This document shows positions 52,442 to 62,819 of a stretch of 64,000 nt of DNA, piece by piece. Under the pieces are notes generated by a model. The model did no database searches and was not told the origin of the DNA. It saw only the letters and a program-made list of their open reading frames with translations. The position numbers and the translations under genes were made by a program. This DNA comes from CADEFX01 sp963806735 (GTDB lineage Bacteria; Pseudomonadota; Alphaproteobacteria; Rhizobiales; Hyphomicrobiaceae), in the NCBI GenBank assembly GCA_963806735.1, contig CAWEBE010000003.1, forward strand, positions 322,990 to 386,989, written 5' to 3'. Within the stretch, counting starts at the first letter, position 1, and each line of letters opens with the position of its first letter.

Positions 52442-53331
52442 GACTCGTCCGCCACGACGTCGCGGAAGAGCTCGGCGAGAGTCGGTTCGTCGGGCCCGAA
52501 GCTGCGCACGGCGCCTTGCTTGCGCGCCGCGTCGAGCAGGGCCTGGGGATCGGTTCCCTCGTCAAGCTCGTACACGTGTCCGCCGACCGGCTCGACGCCG
52601 GGCAGGGCTGGGCTCCACGCCTGATCCTTATCCAGTTCGAGCCTCCAGCGGCGGCGGGACCGGCCTCGGCGAAGATCCTCGACCTCACCTGACGCGACCA
52701 GGCCGCCGTCCTTGATGATCGCGACCGCGTCGCATAGGCGCTCGACCAGCTCGAGCTGATGAGAGGAGAAGACGACGGGTACCTCGCGCTCCCGCGCTTC
52801 GGTCGCCAGCACCTCGCTCAGCACGTCGACGCCGGTCGGGTCAAGGCCGGAGAACGGCTCGTCGAGGATCATGAGCTCGGGCCCGTGGACCAGCGCCGCC
52901 GCGAGCTGGACGCGCTGCTGGTTCCCCAGCGAGAGATTTTCGACCCTGTCATCGCGCCGAGCTTCGATCCCGAGCCTCTCGATCCACCTGTCGGCTTCCT
53001 TTGCCGCGTCGACCGCGGGGAGCCCATGAAGCTCTGCGAGGTACGCCAGCTGCTCGCCGACTCGCATCTTGGGGTAGAGACCCCGCTCCTCCGGCATGTA
53101 GCCGATCCGGCCGCGAGTGACGGGACCCATCGGCTTCCCTTTCCATTCGACGCTCCCGCTGTCGGGGGCCAGCACGCCGATCACGATCCTCATCGCGGTC
53201 GTCTTTCCCGCGCCGTTTGGCCCGACGAATCCGAACATCTGCCCCGGGGCCACGTCGAACGAGAGCTCCGACAGCGCGCGAGTCTCCCCGTAGCGCTTGG
53301 AGAGACGGTCGAGGCGAAGCATCACGCTCAT
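52438..53331 (-). CDS. ABC transporter ATPase (NatA-like)
   Basis: This is a 297-residue ATPase: Walker A GPNGAGKTTAMRI, Q-loop region, signature LSLGNQQRVQLAAALVH, Walker B LMILDEPFSGLD and the switch His in SSHQLELVE. The C-terminal 70 residues follow the DUF4162-like pattern found in NatA-type exporters. ATG at 53,331 (53,322 possible). It drives the truncated permease encoded next, exporting an unknown ion or drug. Confidence 0.9.
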   Translation of the reverse strand: MSVMLRLDRLSKRYGETRALSELSFDVAPGQMFGFVGPNGAGKTTAMRIVIGVLAPDSGSVEWKGKPMGPVTRGRIGYMPEERGLYPKMRVGEQLAYLAELHGLPAVDAAKEADRWIERLGIEARRDDRVENLSLGNQQRVQLAAALVHGPELMILDEPFSGLDPTGVDVLSEVLATEAREREVPVVFSSHQLELVERLCDAVAIIKDGGLVASGEVEDLRRGRSRRRWRLELDKDQAWSPALPGVEPVGGHVYELDEGTDPQALLDAARKQGAVRSFGPDEPTLAELFRDVVADES

Positions 53332-53431
53332 TGTGCCTGCCCACCTGCCGAGCGAACCGGAGTTCGTGCCTGCATTCCCCGAGCCGCACGAGCACGCCGA
53401 GCCCATCCGGCCCTACTAGGCCACGCGTTCC

Positions 53432-54416
53432 TCAGCAGTCGTCGGTCTGCGCGGCGCCGGTGTCGACGACCTCGAATGCGCCGCCCGGGATGTCTTTGAG
53501 GTCCGAGAGCGCGTCGTCGTCCCAGCGGCTGTCGGAAGCGCCGGTGATGTAGAAGTTCGAGCCGTTGTCGGCGACGATCGCGCCGTAGGTCTTGAGCGCC
53601 TCGGCGATGGTGCGCGATTCGGCGCTCATTCCCTCGAGCTCATAGCTCCCTCTGAGTCGAAGGCGCATCCCCATCGGCGGCAGCGTCGCGCCGCATTCGT
53701 CCGAGGCGAAGTGGGAAGCGGGCGAGAGGTATGCCCGGCGAGTTCGCTCGAAGGTGATCCGAATTGCGTGGTCTATGAATCCGGCCTCGACCTCGTCGTA
53801 GCGGACGAGCCCGGGCAGGATCGGCAGGCCCGCTGCGTCCGCGGATGTCCAGCCGTCTGGCCGCTGCGGCAGGTTCTGCCCGAGGTCGAAGACGCTCGCC
53901 TGGTCGGCCTTCCAGGGTTTGCCGTTCTTCGGCGGGAAGGCGCGGTAGAGCTCGATCAGCCTGCACGCCTCGTCGGTGTCGTTCGAGTCCTGCTCGAGCA
54001 CCAGCACGTGGCGGTCTCCGTTCGATCGCCTGCCGCCTTCGATCCGTGCCTTCCGCGGGATCGGATGAGGCCCGGGGTCGCTCTCGGCCGGGATACGCCT
54101 TGAGCTTCACCTTCACCCGCTTCTGATCGGGCGGGACGACCTCGAACGGGATCCCGTAGTTGGGATTCGAGCCGAAGTCGGGGTGGAGGGCGTCGCCGCC
54201 GTCCGCGAGGATCCGGTCGATAATGGCCTCCGAGTCTCGGCTTCGTCGAGACCCGACACGTCCTGGTGGAAGGCGTCGGTCTGGGGCAGGATCTGGCAGC
54301 CGCCGGGGATCGGTGGCCGGCGCGCCGCGGGGGGCGGGCGCCGCGATGCCCGCGCCGGCGAGTGCCAAGGCGGCCAGGGCGACGGCGGGAAGGCCGGTTG
54401 TACGGCGGATCTTCAT
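53432..54416 (-). CDS. Conserved secreted protein of unknown function, frameshifted
   Basis: It starts at 54,416 with a signal peptide (GLPAVALAALALAGAGIAAPAP). The middle part has ADGGDALHPDFGSNPNYGIPFEVVPPDQ, and the C-terminal part the blocks WTSADAAGLPILPGLVRYDEV, RAYLSPASHFASDE, LPPMGMRLRLRGSYELEG and DNGSNFYITGASDSRWDDDAL. I recognise this as a widespread uncharacterised secreted family. The frames change near 54,280 and near 54,040. No catalytic signature is assigned. Confidence 0.6.
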
Positions 54417-54453
54417 GCCACCCCATCGGCGCGGGCCCGAGTGTCCTTGAGCC

Positions 54454-55356
54454 TCAGGCGCCTTCGGGCAACGACTGTTCGAGCTTGAGGACAGGCGCGA
54501 AAAGGTCACCGTGCTCCTCGATCCGCGCCAGGACGTCCTCGGCTTCGAAGACGAGCTCATCGTCGCCAGAGGCGCCGGCCTCGACCTCGTCCCAGGTGAC
54601 GGGGGTTGAGATCGTGGGCCGCTCGCGGGCGCGCAGGGAGTACGACAGCGACCGTCGTCTTCGAGCGCGTGTTCTGGCTCCAGTCGACGAGAACCTTGCC
54701 GATCCGAAGCGACTTCGTCATGCGCGAGACGACCAGGGCGGGCTCGGCCTTTTCGAGCGCTTGCGCCACCGCTTGCGAAAACGGCTTGACGTGTCGTAAG
54801 TCTCTTCGCCGTTGAGCGGGACGTAGACCTGGATGCCCTTCGACCCTGAAGTCTTCGCGAAGATCTCCAGGCCGAAGTTGCCGAACAGCTCGCGCACTCG
54901 CAAGGCGACGAGACAGCACTCGCGGATGACCGCGGGCGGGCCGGGGTCGAGATCGAAGGCCACACGGACGGGCACTCCATCGTGGCCGCCTTGGAAAGCG
55001 ACGGGTGCAGTTCCAGCGCGCCCATCTGCGCCAACCAGACCAGGCTCGGCGTGTCGTCGCAGACGACGAAATCGATGTCGCCCGCCTTGTCCATGCCCAC
55101 GGGCGCCGTGTTGACCCATTCGGGAGTGCCCTTGGGGACGCGCTTCTCGTAGAAGCGCTCGCCGTCGACGCCGTCGGGAAAGCGAACGCGCGTCAGTGGC
55201 CGGCCGGTCAGGTGCGGGATCAAAGTCTCGGCGACCCGCGCGTAGTAGTTGATGGCCTCGCCCTTGGTTGTCCGTCCTCGGCCAGAGGACCTTGTCGAGG
55301 TTCGAGAGGGAGAGCGTCCGGCCGTCGACCTGGACTTCGGTACGTGCCTCGGCCAA
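54454..55356 (-). CDS. Stand-alone NHEJ polymerase/primase domain (LigD-Pol type), frameshifted
   Basis: It starts near 55,356 (TTG; LSLSNLDKVLWP is the family start) and ends at 54,454 (EQSLPEGA). It contains HLTGRPLTRVRFPDGVDGER, the catalytic Asp pair in AFDLDPGP, the FAKTSGSKGIQVYVPL block and SLRIGKVLVDWSQN. At least three frameshifts lie near 55,270, 54,980 and 54,800. Length repaired is about 300 residues, equal to the polymerase part of LigD alone. It is downstream of ku by about 6 nt on the same strand and adds nucleotides at broken DNA ends during non-homologous end joining. Confidence 0.8.
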
Positions 55357-55361
55357 CGAGG

Positions 55362-56242
55362 CTACTTGGAGGCACTTGGCCTTGGTCTTCTTGGCCGGCG
55401 CCTTCTTCTTCGCCGGCGCCTTCTTCTTGGTCGCTCGCCGCTGCCTTCGCCGAGCGGCTCGGACTTGACCGCGGCGAGGCTCTCCTCGAGCGCGGCCATG
55501 AGGTCCGGGGCCTTTGTGGGCTTGGGCGCCTCGGTCTCGGCCTCGACGACTCTTCGCCCTTGGCCTTGCGCTCGATCAGCGCAAGGAGCTCTTCGCGGTA
55601 CTCGTCCTTGTAGGCGCCGGGCTCGAAGTCGTTCGAAAGCGACTCGATCAACTGCTTGGCCATGTCGACCTCGGCCTTGCGCGGCGACTCGGTCTCCTCG
55701 CCCAGGATCTCGGAGATCTCGTCGGGCGCGACGACTTCGTCGGCGAAGCGCATCGTCGCCATCGTGAGGACGTCGCCCATCGGGCGGATCGCCGCAAGGT
55801 TCTCCTTGTTGCGAAGGACGAAGCGGGCGACGGCGACCTTCTTCTGCTCGTTCATCGCCTTGGTGAGCAGGGCGTACGCGCGCTCGGCGCCCTTGTCCGG
55901 GCCGAGGTAATAGGGATGGTCGAAGTAGATGGGGTCGATCTGGTCGAGGTCGACGAAGTCCTGGATCTCGATCGAACGCGTCTTCTTGGGGTCGATCTCC
56001 TCGAAGTCGTCCTTGGTCATGACCACGTAGTTCTCAGGCGAGATCTCGTAGCCCTTGACGATGTCCTCGTAGGGGACTTCCTTGCCGTCGGCCTCGGCAA
56101 CCCGCTTGTGGCGGATGCGCGACGAATCGGACTCGCGGAGCTCGCGGAACGACACGTTCTTCTTCGAGACGGCGCTGTAGAGCTTCACGGGCACGTTGAG
56201 GAGCCCGAACGAGATTGAGCCTGTCCAGATCGCGCGTGCCAT
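55362..56242 (-). CDS. ku: NHEJ end-binding protein Ku, frameshifted tail
   Basis: It opens with MARAIWTGSISFGLLNVPVK, the Ku signature, and runs through the beta-barrel domain (EISPENYVVMTKDDFEEIDP, YYLGPDKGAERAYALL) to about residue 235. Near 55,545 and 55,445 the frame changes; the downstream reading contains a Lys/Ala-rich tail (KKAPAKKKAPAKKTKAK) typical of actinobacterial Ku, and the likely stop is at 55,362. Ku binds DNA ends as a dimer and recruits the polymerase and ligase encoded beside it. Confidence 0.9.
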
Positions 56243-56244
56243 GC

Positions 56245-56745
56245 CTAGTTAGACCTCGAATTCATCGGAAACCAGTGTTTCGAGGTTACCCCGAAGAGTC
56301 CGCCCGGACACGAGCGCGCGAACGCGATCTTGCGTGCGTTCAAGTGCTGGTCAGACCACCAGTCGCGCCGGCCCTCGACGTCTTCGCGCCGATCGTCGCC
56401 GAGACTGGGCGCGCCGATGACGAGGATCTCCAGACCCTCCGGCCCGGCTTCGTAGCCTCGCCAGGTGCCGGGCGGGACTCGCACCGCGTCCCACTCGGAG
56501 ACCTCGATGATCTCGTCGTCGAGCTTCATCCGTCCGCTCCCGCGAACGACCACGTACACCTCTTCCTGCGTCTCGTGCGTATGGCCGTACGGAAAGCGAT
56601 ATCCGGGCGGGATGCGCTGGAAGCTCAAGCCGGACCCTCGAGCTCGAGCGCATCGGTCTCCAGACGGAACTCCGGTCCTGCGGGCCGTCGAAGTTCGACC
56701 CGACGCGTCCAGGACTACTCCCAGGTTTCTGTGCGTGAACGGCAC
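56245..56745 (-). CDS. Cupin-domain protein, frameshifted
   Basis: The core reads GLSFQRIPPGYRFPYGHTHE, TQEEVYVVVRGSGRMKLDDE, IIEVSEWDAVRVPPGTWRGY, EAGPEGLEILVIGAP, a cupin-2 barrel with metal ligands in GHTHETQEE. The N-terminal part is spread over other frames (VPFTHRNLGVVLDASG; PEFRLETDAL), with breaks near 56,700 and 56,640; the GTG at 56,745 is a possible start. The tail past DWWSDQ may be wrong because of another indel. It lies between ku and the ligase gene. Confidence 0.65.
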   Translation of the reverse strand: MPFTHRNLGVVLDASGRTSTARRTGVPSGDRCARARGSGLSFQRIPPGYRFPYGHTHETQEEVYVVVRGSGRMKLDDEIIEVSEWDAVRVPPGTWRGYEAGPEGLEILVIGAPSLGDDRREDVEGRRDWWSDQHLNARKIAFARSCPGGLFGVTSKHWFPMNSRSN

Positions 56746-56938
56746 GCCCCGATCTTGGATGGCCCTGGGGGCTCCGTCATGGCCACTGACGACAGCGGCT
56801 TTACCCCCGACGGTTGGCCGGCAGAGGAGCGCCATTCGATCTCCAGGATGGAGACCTCCAGTAGCGCCTACGACATCTCGGCGGTTGTAGGCGTCGGCCC
56901 CGCGCTTGAACGCACCTGGACGTTCGGTTGTCCGACAT
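56746..56938 (-). pseudogene. SnoaL/NTF2-like N-terminal fragment, broken
   Basis: In three frames one can read FKRGADAYNRRDV, ALLEVSILEIEWRSS and GGKAAVVSGHDGA, which together are the N-terminal half of a SnoaL-like protein (pattern GADAYNRRD...EIEWR...GHDG). The family's second half is missing and the cupin gene follows. The stretch 56,939-57,133 shows nothing else. Confidence 0.4.
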
Positions 56939-57133
56939 CGAGCCCACGCATTATCGCGCGAACCGGCGATGTACGTCTCGCGACGCGTGGAACTGGCGAC
57001 CGCTGAGCGGTGTCGCCAATTACTCACGCAGAGGAAACCTGCTGCGGTAGATCCGCTCTCGCTGGGCGAAGCCTTGGGTACACACGCGAGCGAGTCAGCG
57101 GCGCGAGTCCTAGGTGCTGAAAGCGGAGGCTTC

Positions 57134-58166
57134 TCACGTCTCCCGCACGACCTCGCGAGGGGCCTTGTCGTCGCGGAGGCCCTTGAACGATGGCTGGCGG
57201 AGCGTGCCCTCGAAGGTCCACTCCGTGAACTCGACCTCGCAGATGAGGAGCGGCTCGACCCAGACCGGCCCTGCGCCCCGGGCTCTCGCGCGGCCCTTGT
57301 ACTTCGAGCCGCGGGTCTTCGCCAAGCTCGAACGCCATCTCGTCGATGCGAAGCGGCTCCAGAAGCGCGCGCAGGCGCTTCAGCATCTCATCGGTGAAGC
57401 CGGTACCGACGCCGCCGGCGTAAACGAGCTTCTGTGCGCTCCCGGTCGACACCGCCTCATCGGGCGTGCGGTCCCAGTAGCCGACCAAGAGCGAGCCGAC
57501 CGAGCCCGTGCGCCCGCCTTCGCCAGGCATGTAGCCGCCGATCACCAGCTCCTGGCGGAGGCGCGCGCGGATCTTGAGCCAGTCGGCACTCCTCCGCCCG
57601 GGCCGGTATGGCGTGCCGAGCCGCTTGCACACGATCCCCTCGAGCCCCTGGGAGCGGGCGGCTTCGAGGAACGCGGGCCCGTCGCCGATCCGGTGCGCCG
57701 GGGCGCGCCAGCAGTCGCCTTCGAGGTCGAGCTCGGCGAGAAGCTCGCGGCGGCGCTCGTAGGGCTCGCATAGGAGCGACTCCGAATCGAGGTGCAGGAG
57801 GTCGAAGGCAACGAAGGTCACCGGCACCTCCTGCGAGCGGCGGCGGATCGTCTCGGGGCGCGAGAGGCCCATCCGTTTCTGAAGCGTCTGGAAGCTGGGC
57901 CGGCCTTCGGCGTCGAATGCGACTACCTCGCCGTCCAGGATCGCCGCCCGTCCGCCGAGCGCGTCGGGGAGCCCCGCCAGCTCGGGGTAGCGGTGGCTCG
58001 CGTCCTCGCCGCGGCGCGACGAGATGCGAAGCGCGCCCTCCTCGCAGTAGGCGAGTGCGCGCACACCGTCCCACTTGATCTCGAACGCCCAGCCCCCGTC
58101 CTCGGGTGGGACCGTCGCCGGCGTCGCGAGCATCGGCTGGAGGTTGCGCGGAAGGGGCTCTGCCAC
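57134..58166 (-). CDS. ATP-dependent DNA ligase (LigD ligase-domain type), stand-alone, frameshifted
   Basis: GTG at 58,166 gives AEPLPRNLQPMLATPATVP. The nucleotidyl-Lys is K31 in FEIKWDGVRAL; further motifs are LDGEVVAFDAEG, VAFDLLHLD, EGIVCKRLG and WLKIRARLRQELVIGGY. Near 57,310 the frame moves; the OB-domain end (AKTRGSKYKGRARARGAGPV, LLICEVEFTEWTFEGTLRQP) reads to 57,134. Length about 345 residues. It seals breaks in the Ku pathway. The start lies 11 nt downstream of the stop of the propeller gene, so it may be in that operon. Confidence 0.85.
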
Positions 58167-58176
58167 CCGGCAATTA

Positions 58177-59383
58177 TCAGCAGCACCAGCCCGCGACGTT
58201 GCGGGAACGCGGCCTTGCCCTTGCCGTCGGCGTCGAACTGACGCGCGATGTCGGCGACCGCGGTCACGCGTTCGTCCTGCGTGTTCACGAAGAGCCACTG
58301 GTCGGCCTCTGGCCACGGCAGGAGGATCCACTCGCCGTCGGGGGAGAAGACCGGGGCGCCAAAGCGGGCGTCGGGGTTCTGCCTGCCGCTCGAGTAGAGG
58401 CGCCTTACCGGAGCAGTGTCGCTGTAGAGGCTGAGCTCGGTGCCGCGCAGGCCGGACGAGACCACGGCGACTTCGGTTCCATCGGGCGAGATCGCTGCGT
58501 GCTCGACGCCGGTTGCGACGGGGCCCTTGAGGATCGTGCCGCCTTCGTCGTCCTGGATCGTCGCGAAGTCGCCGGCGACGACCAGCAGCCGTTCCCCGTC
58601 TGCGGACCACTCCAGCGAGCGGACTCGGGGCGAAGTACTCCTGGGTCCGCCAGAGGACCCTGCCGGAGTCGGTGGCCACGTTCACGACGTGATTCTTGGG
58701 ATCGACGTATGTAAGGCGGTGGATCGCGGCTAGCGGGATCGGACTCGGGCTGCCACGCCGGCGGCACGTCCTGCTGCCGGCGCGATTGCGCGGTCCGTGA
58801 CTCCGTCGCCTGTGACGACACGCACCTCGCTGCCCGCGAGGTAGGCGACCCGGAAGCCTTCGTCGGACGACCAGTCGATCGCCTTCACGGGCGCGCCGGC
58901 TTCGATCGACCAGCGGAAGTTCCCGGCGGGGTCGATCGCGCGGAGCTCCGAGCCATCGGCGACGCCGACGAACCGGCCGTTCGGCGACCACGTCGCCTGG
59001 TCGTAATCGCCAAGGTGGCGTTTGGAGCCGTCCTCGCGGATGATCCAGGCACCGCTTGGTGCCTCGACCAGCACGCTGCCGGGCGTTGGAAGTGAGGTGA
59101 GCCGTGGCTCCGCGTTCTCCTCGCCCGGCATCGATCGTTTCGGCGATCCACTCGCGGACGTCCGCCCCCGCTGGCGTCAGCGCGAATCCAGCGATGGCGG
59201 CGGCCGCGAGGACGGCGATCGCGGTGCGGCGGGGTGCGCGAGCGCGGCGAAGGCGGGCTCATGGCCGTCGAAAGCCGCTTCGACCACCTGCCGGGCGCGC
59301 TCTTCGGCGATCTGCTCATCCGGTGCCTCCAGCTCGAGCAGGGCGGAGCGGACGCGCTCCTCGGTGCGCTTGCGCTCAGTCAT
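58177..59383 (-). CDS. Membrane-anchored beta-propeller, likely anti-sigma partner, frameshifted
   Basis: It starts at 59,383 (TERKRTEERVRSALLELEAP), continues with a charged anti-sigma-like cytoplasmic part and a possible membrane helix in an adjacent frame (IAVLAAAAIAGFALTPAG), and then WD40/TolB-type propeller blades (WSPNGRFVGVADGSELRAID, WSADGERLLVVAGDFATI, ISPDGTEVAVVSSGLRGTE, FSPDGEWILLPWPEADQW). In one frame the end reads NVAGWCC and stops at 58,177. At least three frame changes occur, near 59,200, 58,790 and 58,620. It overlaps the sigma gene by 8 nt. The two-part build is that of anti-sigma factors that sense extracytoplasmic signals. Confidence 0.65.
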
Positions 59384-60002
59384 CGCCGTCCTCCCTTGGC
59401 AGGCGCCTGAGCGAGAGGCGTCGAGGCCGCGGCGAAGGCGCGAGTTGACGGTCCCGCGAGGCATGCCCAGGATCTCCGCGATCTCCCCAGGCGTGTACTC
59501 GAGGATGTAGCGCATCACGACCACCGCGCGCTGTTCTGGCCCGAGCGAGCGGAGCACCTCGACCATGTGCCCCGAGTCGGCTATGGCGTCGAGGTCGGGC
59601 TCATGCGACTCGTCCTGCCAGCGCCTCGATCGCCTCGCCCGAGACCTCGCGGCGCGCCTTCCTCGCGCGCGTCCAGTCGATCGCCCTGTTCACGACGATG
59701 CGGTGAAGCCACGGTGCGAACGGCCGCCGGCGGTCGAAGCGGTCGAGCGAGCGGATCGCCGATATGAAGGCCTCCTGGGCGATGTCCTCGGCGGCCGGGC
59801 CGTCGTGAACGACGAGATACGCCGCGCGGTGAGCCCCGCGCCAGTGGCGGCGGAAGAGCTCCTCCATCGCCTCGTGGGATCCGCGTTGGGCCGCCCTGAC
59901 GACGGCCCCTTCGCGCTGCCGCTTCGAGCGAGCGCTCATCGGGCCGACGGAGCCGAAGAGTCGTGGCAGCGCCTCCATACGGAGAACGCATTCTGCCGTC
60001 AC
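59376..60002 (-). CDS. ECF (extracytoplasmic function) RNA polymerase sigma factor, frameshifted
   Basis: It begins at 60,002 (start ATG overlaps the upstream stop as ATGA) or 59,939. Region 2 is AMEELFRRHWRGAHRAAYLV and AEDIAQEAFISAIRSLDRFD, and region 4 is LGPEQRAVVVMRYILEYTPG, EIAEILGMPRGTVNSRLRRG. The two regions are in different frames (shift near 59,605), and a second shift near 59,425 leads to the true end LSLRRLPREDGDD at 59,376. It directs transcription of a stress or envelope regulon under control of the neighbouring propeller protein, as is usual for this gene order. Confidence 0.8.
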
Positions 60003-60970
60003 CTCCGCATCCGGCGGATCCCGACCGCCACGAGTGCCATGAGGGCGAGCGCGCCGACCGCGATCCCAGCCGCTTCGAGGCCCGAATCCTCCGGCTCCGC
60101 CGGCGCCGCGGTCGGCTCTGGCTCCTCGCCAGGCTCATTGACGGCGTGTGTCTCCGGGTCCATGACCGCGCGCAGGATCCCCTTCCGATCGGTGAGCTCG
60201 ATCGCGCTCTCGTCCGCATTCATCGCAAGCGTCGCGCCGTATGTCTGGCGCGCGTGGATCATGTCGAGGTCGATGCAGAGCGTGACTCCGTCGACCACGT
60301 CGAGCGCGTGGATGAACGGATGCTCGCCGCCGTCGTACAGCGTGTACTCCCAGCGGCCGTCCGGGCTGGTCAGGCGGGTCTGTGGGAAGCCGCGCATCTC
60401 GCCCGGCTCTTCCTCGGAGTCGAGGATCGGCTCCGGGTCGAGCTGGCCCGACGTCACGTCGTAAGAGCGCACCTGGTACGCGCCGGGGTCGCGCGGATCC
60501 GTGTACTCGATGACGTACAGCGTCTCGCCATCCGGCGATAGCGCGTCGAAGCCGAAGTCGCCCTTGAGCGTGATGTTCTCCGGTCCCTTGCGGAGCTTTC
60601 TCGCGTCGTACAGCTGAAGGTCGGTCGTCCTTTGCGCAAAAGTCGTCCTGGGACTGATGAGGGCCAGGGTCTCGCCGTCCGCAGACACGCCGCTCGCGGT
60701 GCCATCCACAGCGATCGCGGGCACCGTGTAGGTCCCAGGCGTCGTTGTGTGGTCGATGACCTCGCCGCCGTCGGTCGAGATCGCCATCACGAGAGTCTTT
60801 TCGCCGGCCTGGATGGTCACATAGCGGGTCGACCCCTGGGCGTTCACGACCCCCTCGCCAAAGGTGTACGCGGTGGGCGCCCCTTTCAGCGTGCTTGCGG
60901 CAGCGGTCGGTGCGGCCACGCCCACCAGGGCGACGGCGGCGATGGCGGTGGTTGCGACTCTGCTTCTCAT
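59999..60970 (-). CDS. Secreted beta-propeller with C-terminal membrane anchor
   Basis: This is a 323-residue protein: signal peptide (TTAIAAVALVGVAAPTAAAS), propeller-like repeats (SADGETLALISPRTTFAQRT, DALSPDGETLYVIEYTDPRD, SPDGRWEYTLYDGGEHPF), a Pro/Glu/Ala-rich spacer near residue 285 and one final helix (AAGIAVGALALMALVAVGIR) then an Arg-rich end. It is displayed outside the membrane. Its stop overlaps the sigma factor start by 4 nt, so it is the first gene of the operon. Function unknown; a sensory or adhesive role is possible. Confidence 0.75.
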   Translation of the reverse strand: MRSRVATTAIAAVALVGVAAPTAAASTLKGAPTAYTFGEGVVNAQGSTRYVTIQAGEKTLVMAISTDGGEVIDHTTTPGTYTVPAIAVDGTASGVSADGETLALISPRTTFAQRTTDLQLYDARKLRKGPENITLKGDFGFDALSPDGETLYVIEYTDPRDPGAYQVRSYDVTSGQLDPEPILDSEEEPGEMRGFPQTRLTSPDGRWEYTLYDGGEHPFIHALDVVDGVTLCIDLDMIHARQTYGATLAMNADESAIELTDRKGILRAVMDPETHAVNEPGEEPEPTAAPAEPEDSGLEAAGIAVGALALMALVAVGIRRMRR

Positions 60971-61092
60971 CGGGGCTCCCTTCGGATTGCGGACACCCGG
61001 AGTACGGAGCGCGGGTCGCCGAAAGTCCCAATACAACCACCTGCACATGCTTCTTTCGCGGCGGAGCCGCTCACCCCATTACATTCCTCGCC

Positions 61093-62087
61093 GTGCGCAT
61101 CTTCAGCGGCATCCAGCCCACGGGGCGCAAGCATCTGGGCAACTACATCGGGGCGATCTCCCAGTACGTCAAGTCGCAGGAGCGGGGCGAGGGAATCTTC
61201 TGCCTCGTCGACCTTCACGCCGTCTCGGTCGCGTATGAGCCCGCCGAGCTCCGGGAGCGCCTGTACGACACGACCGCGATCCTCCTCGCCGCTGGGCTCG
61301 ATCCCGAGCGCTGCATCCTCTTTCGACAGTCCGACGTCCTCGAGCACACCGAGCTCTGCTGGCTGCTCTCCGCGGTCACCGCGCACGGAGACCTAAACCG
61401 GATGACCCAGTTCAAGGACAAGGCCGAGAAGCAGCGAGAGCTCGTCTCCGCCGCCCTGTTCTTCTACCCGGTCCTTCAGGCAGCCGACGTGCTCGCCTAC
61501 CGCGCCCATGAAGTCCCGGTCGGCGACGACCAGCGCCAGCACATCGAGCTCATGCGCGAGATCGCACGGCGCTTCAACGAGCGCTTCGGCGAAACCCTGG
61601 TCGAGCCCGACCACCGCATCCCCAAGGTCGGCGCGCGAATCATGGATCTTCAGGATCCGGGGTCGAAGATGTCCACGACATCCGCTTCGGATCTCGGGAC
61701 GGTCTACGTCCTCGACGAGCCGAGCCGGATCACGAAGAAGGTCAAGAGCGCCGTCACCGACTCGGGCACGGGAGTCCACCGCGGCGAGGGCAAGGAGGGA
61801 GTCGCGAACCTGATCGACATCCTGGCCGCGGTCCGAGGCTCGACGCCCGACGCCATCGAGGCCGAGTTCGAGGGCTCGGGCTACGGCGACTTCAAGGGTG
61901 CGGTGGCCGAGGCCGTCGTCGAGTACCTCGCGCCGGTTCAGGAGCACTACGCCGAGCTTCGCCCCGACCAGGCGGAGCTGGAGCGCTTGCTCGCCGCCGG
62001 GGCCGACAAGGCCCGCGAGATCGCCGCCGGAACCCTGGCGGACGTCCGCCAAGCCATGGGCGTCGGCGCTCCGAACGGACGAGCTGA
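61093..62087 (+). CDS. trpS: Tryptophanyl-tRNA synthetase, C-terminal frameshift
   Basis: Start GTG 61,093 (RIFSGIQPTGRKHLGNYIGA). Class I motifs: the HIGH-type HLGNY at residues about 14-18, and the KMSKS-type GSKMSTTSASDLG. Further blocks PVGDDQRQHIELMREIARRF and PEHRI-type PDHRIPKVGARIMDL fit bacterial TrpS of the actinobacterial kind. Near 62,060 the frame slips; the natural end is probably TGA 62,085-62,087. The start of the next gene overlaps it (TGATG). It charges tRNA-Trp. Confidence 0.9.
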
Positions 62088-62819
62088 TGGCCAGCCACAA
62101 CCGGCGTTGAGCGAGAGAGCGTTTGCCCGTGGGACGGGTACGAGCGCCGACGAGATGACGATCCCGGACGTTGTCCGTGCGAGCTTCGGGCTGCTCCTCA
62201 TCCTGATCATCACGGGCGCCCTGGGATGGCAGTGGATCGGCGATCCGGGGGTCACGGTGGGCTTTCCGGCCTGGTTCTGGGTTGGGCTCATCGGCGCGCT
62301 GGGCGTAGGGCTCCTCACGGTCTTCAAGCCGAACCTGGCGCCGTTCTCAGCGCCGGCCTACGCAGCGCTGGAAGGCCTCGTGATCGGAGCTATATCGCGG
62401 ATCTACGACTACGAGTTCGAGGGGATCGTCCTGCAGGCGGTCATGCTCACAATCGGCGTCTTCGCGGTCATGCTGGGCTTGTACTCGACCCGCCTGATCA
62501 AGGTGACCGAGAAGTTCCGGCTCGGCGTGATCGCGGGGACCGGCGCATCTCCTGGTCTACGTGATCGACATGGTCCTGAGCTTGTTCGGGCTCGAGGTGC
62601 CGTACCTCCACGAGCTGGACCGGTCGGGATCATCATCAGCGTGGTCATCGTCGCCGTCGCGGCGCAACCTTGTCCTCGACTTCGACTTCATAGAACAGGC
62701 GGCGAACAGAGAGGCGCCGCGCTACATGAGCTGGTACGCGGCGTTTGGCCTACTGGTGACGCTGGTCTGGCTCTACCTCGAGATCCTGCGCCTGCTGGGC
62801 AAGATCCGCGAGAGACTAG
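62087..62819 (+). CDS. Bax inhibitor-1/YccA-family membrane protein, frameshifted
   Basis: From ATG 62,087 (MASHN) one indel near 62,100 leads into PALSERAFA and the family blocks FKPNLAPFSAPAYAALEGLV and AVMLTIGVFAVMLGLYSTRL with seven hydrophobic segments. Further frame changes near 62,550 and 62,630 connect VYVIDMVLSLFGLEVPYLHE, VGIIISVVIVAVAA, NLVLDFDFIEQAAN and SWYAAFGLLVTLVWLYLEIL to the end at about 62,819. BI-1 proteins form calcium-leak channels in some bacteria. It is coupled to trpS and convergent with the FNT gene. Confidence 0.8.
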
